Source: Rhopalosiphum padi
Taxonomy: Eukaryota > Arthropoda > Insecta > Hemiptera > Aphididae
NCBI RefSeq assembly: GCF_020882245.1
Contig: NC_083597.1
Location: 60,118,152 to 60,182,151 of the forward strand
Reading direction: 5' to 3'
DNA length: 64,000 nucleotides
Made by a program: the position numbers and the translations under genes. Every line of letters begins with the position of its first letter. Position 1 is the stretch's first letter. Below, piece by piece: positions 1 to 13,870 of this stretch. Under the pieces are notes generated by a model. It was not told the DNA's origin. It worked only from the letters and a program-made list of their open reading frames with translations, and ran no database searches.

Positions 1-1314
1 ACTTTGCAGAGAACCGATATTAAAATTGAAATTTACTAAGTGTAGATTTATGTACCACTCAATCCTCATTCGTAACAATTCACTTTAATATAAATAAATT
101 ACCTGATATTATAGCACAGTGGTAAATAGCCATTAAATTCTAGTATCGAAGTAAACATTAAAATAAATTAAACCAAATGGCATATGAGAAGGTAAAACTA
201 GTCAAAATTAAAGTATGATATGGATATAACATTATTAAATTTATGATTTCTGATCAGTTACACAATGTTATAGTGTAAGACAAATAACACATTCCGTAAA
301 ATTTGACCATTATCGATTTTAGCATAAAATATTATTTTATTTTATCAATATTTGTTCATCGTATAAATTGTGATCTGTTACTGAAATGACAAATGAATAT
401 GTTCACTCTGTGAATATTTACTTAATAACTATTGCCATTGTCATTCTCAATCTATATGAATCTAATTAAATTATCAGTATACAAATATTTTAGCAACCGC
501 TCATTTAAATACATACACATTATTATAAAGAAAGTAAGGTAAACAAGATTTTATAATTTTATGCCATGCCAATAAATGCAATTAATATAATTATTTGATG
601 TCATTATATTAAACCAATATAGTATTAAGTACTTTAAATAATTTCGTATATTTACTTATTATAATAAAAATAAATATTAAATTTCAATAATAAAAAATTA
701 TTATTAAGTTAATTTAAATAATACATTTTTTATTTTTAAATAAACTATTTTATAATTAACCAAGAATGATAAATACTTTACAAAAAACTGTAGCTTTGAA
801 TAGTATAATACATTATGTAAGAAAGGTAGTATAACCTATGATACATAATATTCCGTCAATAAAGCACTATAAAATAATTATCTATATTAATAATAAAATG
901 ATAGAGGTCTGCCGTTGTGCGTGCATAATGCAAAAACTACTAGAGACTTTGAAAAACAATTTTAGTTTTACTTCTTAGATGCTTAGTCTTTGTCCAAAAA
1001 AAATTATCTTCATTTAATATAAAATTATTAAAGCTTAAGATTTTTCAGGATCTATGAATTTATCTTGCTTTATTAAATTAAAAAAAAAAATTGTTGATGA
1101 TGATTGATGAAAGATTGTTGACTTTGTTAACGTAGATGAAAAAATAACAGTTATTAATAGTTATTAGAAATTAATATTTATGTGAATATCTATATTATCT
1201 AAAGTAAATAAGTCGGACATTTAGATGCAATTTGTGTCACACATAGGTACATAGCTTAATTATCTTTAGGCGCTTTATCTGTCGGCTAACATTAAGTAAT
1301 GGATATTATTTGTA

Positions 1315-1580
1315 ATGCCACCAAAAAAAAAAAAAAAAACTAAATATTAGAAGATCAACCAGACCATGGCAATTATTAGCCATTACGTCTGATGAAACAT
1401 CTAAGATCAAAACGGAAGTCAGAAAACTAACCGGATCAATACCTCTACTTCAAGAGCTGCTGAAACAGTAGAACGAACGAGGCACACGATGGGAATCTGA
1501 ACGCTTGAAGCAAAGTTAATTAAGAACGAGAATCGATCCCAAAAAACCCGTGTTCGATTTCTATAATAACTACGATTACG
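1315..1580 (+). pseudogene. Possible decayed coding remnant
   Basis: This stretch is clearly richer in mixed sequence than its flanks. One plus frame reads SDETSKIKTEVRKL, TGSIPLLQELLKQ, then a stop, NERGTRWESERLKQS and another stop; another nearby segment reads PKKPVFDFYNNYDYDTA. The composition is protein-like (charged, helical) but it is broken by stops and I recognise no family. It could be a mobile-element or gene fragment, or chance. Confidence 0.15.
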
Positions 1581-1915
1581 ATACGGCGATATTGTCATTG
1601 GTCCAATTATTAATTAAAATCCATCAAAATCTATAATATTATTTATCCACTTACGTTTCGCATTATACAACCAAATTTAACCAGTATTTAATGCATTCTT
1701 TATGGGCAACGAAGTTCACGAGGACAGCTTAATAAAGCTTAATGATATATTTATAAAATATTATAGTTTTAATAATATAATTAATTTAATTAGAAAATAA
1801 ATAGTATTATATCTAATAAACCAACCAGCGACGTGATTTTAGCTGAAATTTTGTTGAAATGTTATGTTTTACGTCATTTAAGGTTAAATTTTGAGTGGTG
1901 ATAATTTTTTAGCTA

Positions 1916-1929
1916 CCCCCCCCCCCCCC
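1916..1929 (+). repeat. Poly-C tract
   Basis: A run of 14 C on the plus strand in AT-rich DNA. A second, shorter C tract lies near 57950-57958. Confidence 0.9.
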
Positions 1930-4649
1930 ACAACCTAAAACGAAATCGAATTCGCCTCTAAAATCCACAATCGAGATTCTTAGCCGGAAGTTAATCTATG
2001 ATGAATACGATTGTATAAAATATAAATATAAGCTATTTATTACTAAAATATTTTACTAATATTATACATTTCCTTGAATAATGTATTTATTTTGAAGAAG
2101 TAAACATAATTTCGAAGTTTATTTCTGACATAAAAATAACGATTATTGCAGTCATTTGGGCGGTTGCCTCACATGCTGTATAAGAGGGTGAAACCAGCTC
2201 AGGACAATGGGTTTTATATTATATGTATATATAAGATGTAAATGTGTGTTTGTGTGTATCATGGAGTGATTTACCGAGGGGCCGTGTTTAAAATGGCACT
2301 CTAACTACACTTTTGTGTCTGATGAATGTTATTGTTCACGTCTCATACGAACGCGTATCTTTATTTTTCAAGTGGGTTCTCATTCTCGTATACTCTCATC
2401 CACATCTTTTACGCTCGACCAAAGGACTTAAACACCGAGAAAATCGGTAGGGTAATTTCAATGGGAATAAAAAAAAAAAAATATTGACCATTATCTTAAC
2501 GATACCAAAAATGTAAGTAAATATAGTTATTATGCTAATAACAGCGTGAGTTAATTAACTGCGATATACAAAAAGAATTATCGTCAGAATAATATGTATT
2601 TCAAAATAAAAAAATATGTCATCACACATAGTACATATTATAAAAATAATTACTATTATAATTTTACAAATTTCAGATAGTAATACTCAAATATGTTTAT
2701 AATTATTAAGTTATTTATTCTAAAAATAACTAATAACTAAATATTCTAATATTTTCAAGTTTAAACTAACTAAATTACTTTCCTATTTAAAATAGATAAA
2801 CTACATTTAAAAATAATAAAAAAATAATAATTAACCCTTAAACAATATACTATTGATGAGAACTAATATGATTTGTTCTTAAGTATCAAGTATGCTATAA
2901 CTATAAATGTTTTAAAGTAGGTACTTATTTAATTTACAAAGGCTTAAATGTGAAAATACAATTTCAATATTATAAAATCATACAAATTTAATATAAAACA
3001 GTTATTGATTCACTTCTTATCATAACAATCAAAAATCGAAAAATTCGTACGTTTACGAAGCCGTTAGTCTCACTTATATCTTATAATATGGATTATTCAT
3101 TTAATATTAGTTAGTGATTTTCTTATTCTATTATATTATTTATCATATTATTTTATAATCAAATTAATTTTGTATTTTTTAGATTAATTTATAGTGTTAA
3201 GTTTATTAAGTTCTAATACATAAAAACAATAATTCATTGTACATTTTTTTACATGTAACTTAATTAAAGCTATTAGTACAATTTAAAATGTTCTAAAAAT
3301 ATCTATAAAACCAAAATCAGGTATTGTCATCTTCTTAAGTAATTTATAGACATGATGAATAAGTCAGTTAAATTATAAGATAATTAAATGCATTATTCAC
3401 TAGCTTTATAAACATTTTTTATTTCTTTAATTTGATTTTTAAATAAGTTAAATAAGTTATTAAGGTAGGTATTACATTTCTAACGAACTTTTGCAACCAT
3501 CACTAACAGATTATAAACTGTCTATGGCATAGAATCTTAAGTTTTTCCAGAAAAAGTTTATAAGTAAAAAAATTTTATAACTTAACATTTTTAATATTTT
3601 ATTTACCTTTTTAACACATAAATTATAAAAATTATTTACAAGTTAATGACTTTTTAATTTGATGATAATAAGTTTTATTTCTGAATAAAAAAAGTGTATA
3701 TATTTATAAAAATGAACTATTACGTTATTACATGGTTTTTTAATACTAATATATTTTAGTTGTATACATTAATTTTAAATGTCTATTTCAAATAAATACC
3801 AATTGATCTACATCTACAACTATTATAATGATTGGTATAAAATATATTTGCATGGTATAATATTAATTTTTTAACTTACTTTTGCATAAACTATAATTTT
3901 ATTGTATTATTATCTATTTGTTTTACTTCATATAACTAAATCGTTAAATTAAAAGTTTTTTCATTGTTTTAAACAACTGCAATTAAGTTAAAAAAAAATT
4001 TCTAAAACCAATTATGAATACTTGACTAAGTCTAGTCTAATAAAGTAGTAAAATGTTCATACTATAGCTATACAACTATCGTCAGTTGGATTTCAATCAA
4101 TCTTGAATTCTTGTAAATGTCCTTATATTTGGTATACAGAGTACAAATTGATTAAGGAAAGAAAATTTTCTTACACGTTAACATCGAAATAATTACAAAT
4201 ACTAACAATCTTGTCCCTTTTATCAACATTTTGCTAAGATCCAATTTAATTGAAAATGTTCATTTTTATCTATTTTACATAAAGTAATATTAATAATTTT
4301 ATCATCGGTTAGTAATGCATATTTTTACAACATCTTCTTTGACAAAAATTAAATCAAATTAAAATGAAAAACAATTTCGTAAATAAATAATTACTCATAT
4401 CATAAAAGCTATTAATGTTAAAATTGCATACTTTTTCATTTCAATACTAACTCATAACTTCGTTATAATTTTACCATAAAGCATTTAATTTATATGAATT
4501 TATAGTAAGTATTAGAAACTATATCAACAGTGGCATAAACTAGTGATATGCATCCAATAATATTTCTATATTAACTGATTAGTTTAAAAAAAGATTTTAT
4601 CAAGCCTTCAAGTAAAAAAAAAAATCAACAGATACGTTTATTATGAAGT

Positions 4650-4880
4650 TTGTGTGATTCTAGCAATCTAGCTACGAATGATTGGTATACTGATATGATA
4701 TATATCTTATTCATGAAAAAATATAAAAAAAAACCCAGTACTGTCTGTATCTTTTATTCTTCAAACATAATAGTACATTGCAATGAAAAAAATATATCTG
4801 TTATTAAAGCCATTTACCAGTATTTTTTTCATCAACAAAATCCAGGGTTTCAGGCTTTAGTCCTTCAGATAATAAAATAA
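4650..4880 (+). CDS. Unrecognised ORF, possible isolated exon
   Basis: A 76-codon plus frame with unusually balanced composition for this AT-rich neighbourhood (it includes NDWYTDMIYILFMKKYKKKP, then STVCIFYSSNIIVHC, and NPGFQALVLQIIK). It begins near a GATTCTAG that could act as an acceptor, and it ends in an in-frame TAA with no convincing donor. The style (a YTDMI...CIFY pattern) is faintly like the extracellular part of insect ionotropic receptors, but I see no companion exons within several kb. Function unknown; chance is quite possible. Confidence 0.15.
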   Translation: MCDSSNLATNDWYTDMIYILFMKKYKKKPSTVCIFYSSNIIVHCNEKNISVIKAIYQYFFHQQNPGFQALVLQIIK

Positions 4881-7800
4881 CTGTTTCATAAAAAAAAAAA
4901 AAAAAACATTGGTTTAAACACAATCAAAACTAAATTTTAAATAATAAAAATTAATAAACTTTATTATAAAAGATAAAATTTAAATTATCTTGTATGTGTG
5001 TGTTTTTTTTTTTTTTTTGCAACTACTAGTTTATTTGATGGCAGCATTAAACATAAGTCCATTTCCAATCAAATTCAATACTTAAATAAATTTATATTCA
5101 TATTTCTTGTCCTTTATTATTTTTGTATAGATATTGTTTGACTAAAAATTAATAAATATCTAGAGTAAATTATTTAACTTCCCAGAGTATTTTCAATAGT
5201 AATATTTATAATATAGTATCTACATATACAATCCATAAAGTTACAAGTGTACAAGTTTTGTACATCGTACATGTTTTTTTAGGCACCTTTATTTAGATAA
5301 TCATTATTGCTAATGAGTACAATTTGATGTTCATAATAAATTCATCATGCAAGTAAAAAACTCAATAAGATAAATTTTTAAAAATGGAACTAAATTTAAA
5401 ATAAATTTAAATCGTCAATTGAATACAAAAAATTGCAAGTCTTATAAATATAATTTATTTATTATTTAATATGGCTTATTTAAAAAATATATTTTTTTAA
5501 ATTTAAGACTAATAACAATAATAATTTTATATACATAATGTTAAAAAGATTTAAAAATATTGTTATTGATACGGATCACGTAATACTTGGTATTTTAAAT
5601 TAATACTTAAGGACAATTAAAGTGTATAGTTTTAATTTTTTAATACTCAACCTACGAATTTATAAAATTTAAAAATATATTAATGAAAAATAAATTATGA
5701 AAATTCCCTATTCTGTCTACAATTGTTAACAATTATTTGAAATAATTATTTTTTTAAATTTATTTTAAATTCTTAAACTTGTATTAAAGTAATTAATGAA
5801 ACTAAAACCATTCACCTTACTATAATCTTTGAACGGATTAAAAATACCTGTTTTCAACAATTTTATGACCTTTGAATTAATCAAAATTGATTTTTTGTTG
5901 TTGAAAAAATTAAATTTTTCCGTGAACAATCAATATAACTTATAGAAATTCTTATATGAAATATAATGAGTTAACTTTGACTAATATTCGAATAATTTGT
6001 TTTCATAAAATCCTGAAAAAAAAAAAGAAAACAAATTGAGCCGTTTATTTGATTGTCATTTAAAACTATTGTGTCTGACATCATTATTTACTGTGTGATG
6101 ATATGTGACGTGTTTGACGGATTAACTATACTTTAGTACAATAGTATCAGCTGAATGGATAACGATACTAAAGGAAAATATCTGAGCTATATCACAAGAA
6201 ATATATCATGTTGGCAGACAATTTTACAAACATTTGTTACCTACTTAAATGCAAACATAAACGTAGATAGGTACATCAATAATTTGTATTTTTACATTAA
6301 GTTTTTATATTATAATATATAGAAGCAATATTATATAATACCTACTATATTGTTTGAGATTTATATATTGATATATATATATATATATATAAATTGCTTA
6401 AAATCTGAATATTTTAGTTTAGGAAATTATTATGCAGTTTAAATTTGAATTTTTATATTATGTGTTTTACATTTTTATTATTAAAATATTATATTTTAGC
6501 AGGATGCGACGACTAATTATAAACATGTTAAGTTTCTATACTTCAGTGAAATATACGTATTCGAATTAAAGAAATACTTTTGAAACTATGCTCGTAAAAG
6601 CCTAATGAAAAAAGTTCTACCCAAATATCCTAGAAATGTTTATACTCTCTCAAATCTTTTCAAAATATTTAGTACCTATAGTCAGTGTAAATAAATAACT
6701 GCGTTCATGCTTGATAGTTTTCTTATGTATTAAATTTAATAGTAAATAAAGTACGATTTATTCTTTAAATAATTATTTCCATACAACTTTATGTACTTTT
6801 TGCCATGCAACTTATAAGATATAATTATTACTTCCCAAAACATTATCCGTAGTAGTAAAACTACTCATTAACTCACGACACAAATATATTGATATTCTTG
6901 ATATTACGTAAAAAACATATTCTTTCTGAACATAATATAAATACTATAATAATATAAACTGTGTATTTTTGTAACTATCACTTAGAAATGTTGTTAATTG
7001 TCGAATATTACATAATTTCGTATGCCGTCATTTCGATAATATGTTATAAAAAATATAAAAATATATGTATACACATTTAATATAGGCGTAAGTAGGTACG
7101 ACATAATTACTTAACTACACTTTTAAACGACTTTTCTAACCAAAACAAAAAAAAAATATATACAAACTTCAATATCCTATTGTATCGACAAAAACATTAT
7201 GTTTTTAATACATAATAATATATGTACAGTAAGTAACCGGGAACGAATTTATAATTGGAAAGATTTTATTTAGAGTGTATTGGATTTTCCAATTTAACCA
7301 TTCTGTCGTCATTGGTCTTGATAGGACTTTAATCACATTTTATCGTAATATGTTCTGCGCGGCATTTAAATAGCAATAATCGTTGTTAATCCGATAGGCT
7401 TTCAAATTCATCGTACTGTCATTATCAATCGTCTCCTTTGAATCCAACCAATTACTTCCCATACGATTATAACTGACAGTAACAGACATCCTTCAGGGTA
7501 TTTCGTAATGTGAAAAATGAACGTTGCAAATACTGTAAGCAATAAAAATCAAAATAAATCTGTTCAGATCAGTACAGAATCAAAAAAAATAAAAAATATA
7601 TTATTTAATTTATTCACGCCTACTTCTTTTTATGAACTTTCAACAAGAAGTTGTTAAAGCTATCAATTACAAATTATAATTATACAGAATAATACATTAG
7701 AAAAATAAATTATGGTTATTATATTGATTATGGAATAATATGAGTGTTAGATACAGCGGTGATAATAGGTAGATCGTAGATGTTAGGTTGGAAAGAAAAT

Positions 7801-9899
7801 TTTATAATGCTAATTCGATGTTTGAATTTTGAGCTAAATTATTAGGCTTAAGGCTAAAATTAATAGAAGTATATGACTTGCATGAGGAGTATTGAAGAGG
7901 GGCTCAGAAAATATTTTTGAGGATTAGCGTTATATTTTCGGTGCCAATTAAAATATTAAAATATTACTGTACATTACTCATTACGTACTATAATACCATA
8001 AACGTCGCGTTTCAACGATTTTATCGAAAAGACAATATTTCCTTACGTTTTAAAAAAAACTAACTTTTTTTATTTATGTTTTATCGCAAAAACATTTAAT
8101 GTGTATAATCATATTCTTGCTACCTATTCTTCATTTGTCAACGTTATCCTTCGACGTGATTACGTAAGGTTTAAAAGGGTTTTTAATCTTCTTTTATCTA
8201 GCTTTCAGACTGTATCGTGTTCAGATAGCTCACTTCATACGATACCTGGTACTCCGGTATAATCATCCTGTTCGCTTGATCGAATATTCTTATTTTTATT
8301 AAAGAGTTGAACTGAAATAATTATAATAAGTGCTTATGAAGATACTAACAAAACTATGTTTCATATTGTATACTCATATATGCAAATTAGACTTTTTGTT
8401 TTTAATAAGTTAACATTCACAAGGTATTGTATGAATCATAAAAATGTTTTATTACACTATACTATTTTGTATATTATGTGATTATTTTTATTTTTATTGT
8501 ATTTTTTTCATCTATCGTTTTAAATAGTTTTAAGATATATTAATCACACAGTTACAAAGTATTGAAAAATACAGTATTAGCTAACTTAAAATTCATTTTT
8601 TATGGCTAAACTCTTCACATGTTTCTTATCAAAGAAACTGAGTGAGATTTTTTTTCTGTCGTGTAGTATAAATATTTAAAACTTTCGCCTTACTCTTCAG
8701 TTTACTACTCATGTATAGAAAACAAGAGTAAACTCTTTTCACTTTTATATTATTTCTTGCAGATGATATGCTTGATATAGAAGCACGCTAACTGAAGCAT
8801 ACATTTATTATTCATAGAGTTATAAAAACAGCTTTGCCTAAGCCCATAAGAAATTAATAGGTATACATATTAATGTTTATTTTTTTTACACTGAATCAAA
8901 ATTACAATTTTTTATATTATATTTGAACGTTTAAACTATGAAATAAAACCTGTTATTGTTTTAAAATTAAAATATATGAGATAGACACTGATTAATTACT
9001 AAAAAGCTATAGATTCTAAAAAGCGTTATACTTAACACGAGTATGTTTATATTGCTGCTGATTCCTTTATTAACACTGGAATGGTTATATATGACGTATT
9101 GTTTAAATAAAAATATTATAAGCGTAAGGATTAAAAATTCCAAATAGTTTATCAAAATAACTCTGTAAAGGAAAAAAAGAATTATAACTCAAAAGATGAA
9201 TGCAATCTAATAAATAATAATCTATAAAATGATAAAAGGTGAAAAATGGTTTTATGCTACCTATTTTATCGGGTCAATCTGTGCTGTATTTTATCTATTT
9301 GATTTTAAAGAAAAGGCTGATATCGGGGTTTTCTAAAAATCATTCAGATTGAATAATGGTATCTTTTATTTATGAAATAATATATAATATTGTATACTAC
9401 TGTACGTTCATATTGGCAAGATAATATAAAATTAAAGCCATAAGAGCTAAGTATAAATATATATACACATATTTTTATCGTATACATTTACATTTTATTT
9501 TTTACCATAAAGGAATATTTTGTATATGAACGAGCACGATAGTAGGGATTCAAGTACCAACTCAAAAAATTATTTTATTAAACACAAAAAATATTTATAT
9601 TATTGTTGTGCGGACGAACGGTAGAATTTATTTTATGTTTTTCAGATTTATTTCCATCATAATAACGTAAAAACTACAAAAGTCAATATTATATGCCAAA
9701 AATCCGGTGCAGATATATTGTTTCATATTTTATGCTAAAATATAGTTTATATTTACATTTGGGTGCCCATTATCTTAGCACGCTAGTAGTTTCTATTAAA
9801 ATAGATTATAATATAAATGCATGAATAATAACAATAAAACGTGCGAGATACCTTTTTGGAAAATGGAATATTATTATATCTAACTATATATACGATCTT
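4881..9899. other. AT-rich non-coding sequence
   Basis: No gene is visible. Contents are A/T runs and an (AT)10 microsatellite at 6371-6390. Short open frames here lack codon structure. Confidence 0.6.
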
Positions 9900-10820
9900 T
9901 AATCACATCTAAATGGAAATAAAATGCACCGGCGCGGTATAGGTCGGTGAAAATTGAAAGAGAGATATTTATTGCTCCTCTTTGTGTACACACAATATGG
10001 CTAATATTGAATAGCAGCAGCAAGCACACTGCCATCAGGAGCATCTCATCCATCCGGCTTTTGTTATTGATTTTCTCTTTTCCTGTTTTTTGAGCGAAAG
10101 AAGCACGGTGGCAGCACCGGCAACGGCCACGGACGGGTGGGCGTCAAGCGCGGGTGGTCGAGGCGAAGGCGGCGGCGTATCTGCTTGTTGTATATTTATA
10201 TATATATATATATACACACACATTGGGGTAGGGAAGTACACCTTAATGTCGCGAGTTTAATGTGAAAAGGAACGATGCGGGTGGATTTTTAATTAAGACT
10301 CGTAATACGTTTTATGCATTATGAAGGGTTAAACTTATTAAATGAGAAACTCGGTACCCATGTTCATTGCGGCATAAAACCGAAAGAAGAAAAAATAAAA
10401 ACTACAGAAAGAACCTAGTTGGCAGCAGGAGAGTGGCGTGGATACACCGCATGGTGTGCAGGCAGTTATACCTACCGACATTGTAGGAATAAGTGGAAAA
10501 CGGAAAAAAATTAACGCACTAGTCCCACCGTATATTATAATATTATACAGTATACACCAAACTTCACCTACGGAATGCTTCGTTTAATGTGTGTGCGCTA
10601 GTCTGAAGTAATAATGTATTTTAATAATAATAATATGTGTGGATACGTTTTTACACAAGTATTCTACATCACCGACACCGTTGTACAAATATGCCGCGTA
10701 ATTTATAACAACTTCGCGGCTGCAGTAGGTACCTAACCCTGTCGGCCGTCGTCGCTGCCACCGCCGCGTTGGTCGTTTAGATTCGTTGCACTCGCGAACA
10801 CAGTTTGAGGTTATTAAATA
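9900..10820. promoter_or_regulatory. GC/CpG-rich island, possible promoter or 5' exon region
   Basis: Three GC-rich patches (about 9925-9960, 10080-10190, 10715-10800) stand out from the AT-rich flanks, with many CpG. The last contains GTCGGCCGTCGTCGCTGCC and an AT-rich drop right after it. No convincing coding frame is present on the plus strand. Such islands often mark promoters or untranslated first exons; this one lies 20 kb upstream of exon 2 of the receptor gene and could serve it or an unseen gene. Confidence 0.25.
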
Positions 10821-13559
10821 TTAATTTATAACTATTTTAAAAATATTTCGAGTATCCATTTATTATAGTTCTAATAACTGTACTGAGCGTATTTGCCCCT
10901 AAAGACGTATCCAAAACCTCCTACCGTCGAATTAGACAAGGATTTTACTGGATCGTAAAATTTTGCTTTATAGGTACTTTATTTTATACGGGTACGTTTT
11001 GGATACGATAAGAAGTAAGAACAATTTTTTTTTCTGCTAAATAATATAAATAACTCATTTTTATATCGTTTACAATAATGTTGTATTACAAAATTATACG
11101 TGATGTAATGTAATCATATAAATTATTAAAATTTAATAAAAAGTTCCTTAAAAATAATTGTTCTTAAAATAATTTCAAGACATCAAAAGACAAAAATACA
11201 TTCAACCTTACAAATCAAGAAATCATTAATAAGAAATTTATTAATATAAAATAATGTAAACTACCTTTAGTCTCTTTCACTCAGAACCGCCATTTTTTGT
11301 ATACAATTATTTATCATTGAATTCAAATAATTTAACACAGACTACTCAATGACGAGGTACATTAAAAACCCACTATTACAGTAAATTCTTATTATTATTT
11401 TTTTTTACGATAACTTATAATAATAATATTTGCTTAGTATACACTTTCATAAATTGAGTGGGAAGCACTTTTATGACTCTAAGAAACCGAAATCCTAAAT
11501 ACCTTTTTGGTTGAGTTGTAATTTGTAAATAAACGCTATAGTAGGTACGCTAATTATTGCGGCAAGTTAAGACATTAATCAGTAATTGCAATACCCATAC
11601 GGTCATATATAATTATACATATATTATTTTTCATGTATTTTCACGATTATTATATTATGACCTGTAATTGTGAGTGAAGTTAGGACGTCTAATTATATAA
11701 AAACTACTACGTACTCTAAATGTATTTAATCGTCGTCTTTAAAAATTAAATAAATATGAATACTCAAAATATGGTTATGTATTATAATGGGGTATCGTAA
11801 CAATATTTTTGCTGTTCTATCATCACGTAGCTATGCATTTTTTTTTTTAATAAATTTGCAAAATATGATAGCTCTCAACAATTTTATCGAGTAGTATCAA
11901 ATTCAACGATGCACGTACTTCAATATGCCCACACAAACATATTACTTAAGATCGAATTTATTTGCTATCGAAACTTTATCTTGGTAGTTGGTACTGAATA
12001 AGTTGAAGATGATCAAATAATGTACGTAGCTTAATAAATTTAAAATGATTCGTTCTAAATACTTTATATTGTGGCATGTTACAACTTTTTTTATATAACT
12101 TGTAATTGATAATTTTTAATTCTACACCATTGTTACCGTGTGTCTTAAATAAAAAAAATGTCTATGTTTTCTGTAACTTTTCAATATATTGCTAATTTTA
12201 TGATATAATAAAATAAACAAATATTAATTTCTTTGTTAATTTTACAGTTTATAATAATTACACAATTACACTGCTAATGAATATGAATTGCCAATAGTAA
12301 CGTATTGGGTTTAGTAGGGATATAGATACGTCCATATAAGGGTAGATGTCATGAAATTATTATTAATATAGGTATTGCTAATAAAAACTGTTTTTATCGA
12401 CCGATATTTACTTGAACATGGATATTATGAAAATTAATAATTTATATGCTATAACATTTTTTTTTTCATGAGAAATAAATTTTACTGCGGCTTAATACAT
12501 TAACCAAGATGTACCAAATTACCAAAACGATAATATGGGTACTTTATCAAAACAAGATAAGGTTAATTATTTTTATTTTATAAATTTATATCGTACATCA
12601 ATTTAACACAATACATATCGTTTATATTGTTTACGACGTGGCGTTTGTTAGGTGAATGAAACAATATCAAGTTTTAAGTGAGATATTAATCTGGTGACCC
12701 AAAAATACCACTAATTCTGTCTAATATTTTTAATTCATAACATCATTCAATATTTTAATATTCAATTCCTTCATGTTTATAAAATTAATACAAATATATT
12801 ATATTAATAATATTTTCGTATACAATTTATTATGGATAGGTAATATGGTAACTGTGCACTCATAAAGTCATACATCAAAGGTATATACAAATATTAGTAA
12901 ATACACACTTATAAATTGACTAATGGCAGCATACAGCATAAATTAATTGGGATCAGTACTTGAACATGTGACCGTACGCGTTTTAAATAAACGAATAGTC
13001 TTAATATTATACTTATAATACTGAACTAGTATTAAAAATGTGGTTAGTAAATTTAATAGGTGAACTAATATAAGTATAAAGTATCTATACAAGTAAGTGC
13101 TGATGTCAGTCAATTAGAAAAAATTGATTAAACACGATGATTACAAAAACTATTAGTAAATAGCAAGTACTAAACTGTTCTAAATGGATAAGACTAAATT
13201 TGGTATGTAATGCATTTTAATTATTAACCTAATATGAATAGTTCCTGACCCGTTACTAAACATAAAAAATGAATGCCTTAGAATACGTCATAATGTGGAG
13301 AAAATTATCTTTTAAATAAACATAACAATATATAATAAAATAGAGTACGAACACAAAATGTAAAAAAAAAAAAAATGATTAGATTAAATTAAAAAGGAGT
13401 ATAAAAAAAAAATACGATTTTCAATTATAACAGTAATGGATCAATAACTGTTTGAAATTTTTTTGGTCTTGTGTTTAGGATAAATTTATACTGTGTTTTT
13501 ATTATTTTCATACTTTTTTCCTCCGATTAATTCATCACAACGAAAGTCAATCATATTCT
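10821..13559. other. AT-rich non-coding sequence
   Basis: No gene, RNA or clear repeat recognised. Only short A/T tracts and scattered unsupported frames. Confidence 0.6.
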
Positions 13560-13870
13560 CTCAAGGGGCTTGATGGGGTCGGGGCAAAAGTTTCAAATAT
13601 TCGATAACCTCTTTGGATATACACCTACCTCGTTGAATATCGTTATTTGTAAGCGGCATTTTAGTGTGCATAATGGAAAACTACGTTTAACCGCAGCCAC
13701 TGCTGTCTTCGAAGGCAATAGAGTGGGATGAGTGCGTGGGAGCGCGAAGTAGGCAATAGCAGCGACGGTGAAGGCTGACAAGATTGATGGCATGGACCCA
13801 TCATTACCGTAATGCGTTCTTCCGGATCGATTGGATGTGAACTTTTTATTTACTATTATTATCATATGGC
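13560..13870. other. GC-richer island of unknown nature
   Basis: About 300 bp with balanced composition, containing GGGGTCGGGGC and a CpG-bearing stretch around 13690-13830. The minus strand carries a 90-codon open frame (13593-13865) of no recognised family, with residues such as MPSILSAFTVAAIAYFALP that could be a hydrophobic leader by chance. It could be a conserved regulatory block or an old insertion. Confidence 0.2.

Larger units (their letters stand above)
1..4649. other. AT-rich non-coding sequence
   Basis: No recognisable gene on either strand. It holds A/T homopolymers, a 14-base C tract at 1916-1929, and one less AT-rich stretch (1315-1580) listed separately. Confidence 0.6.
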
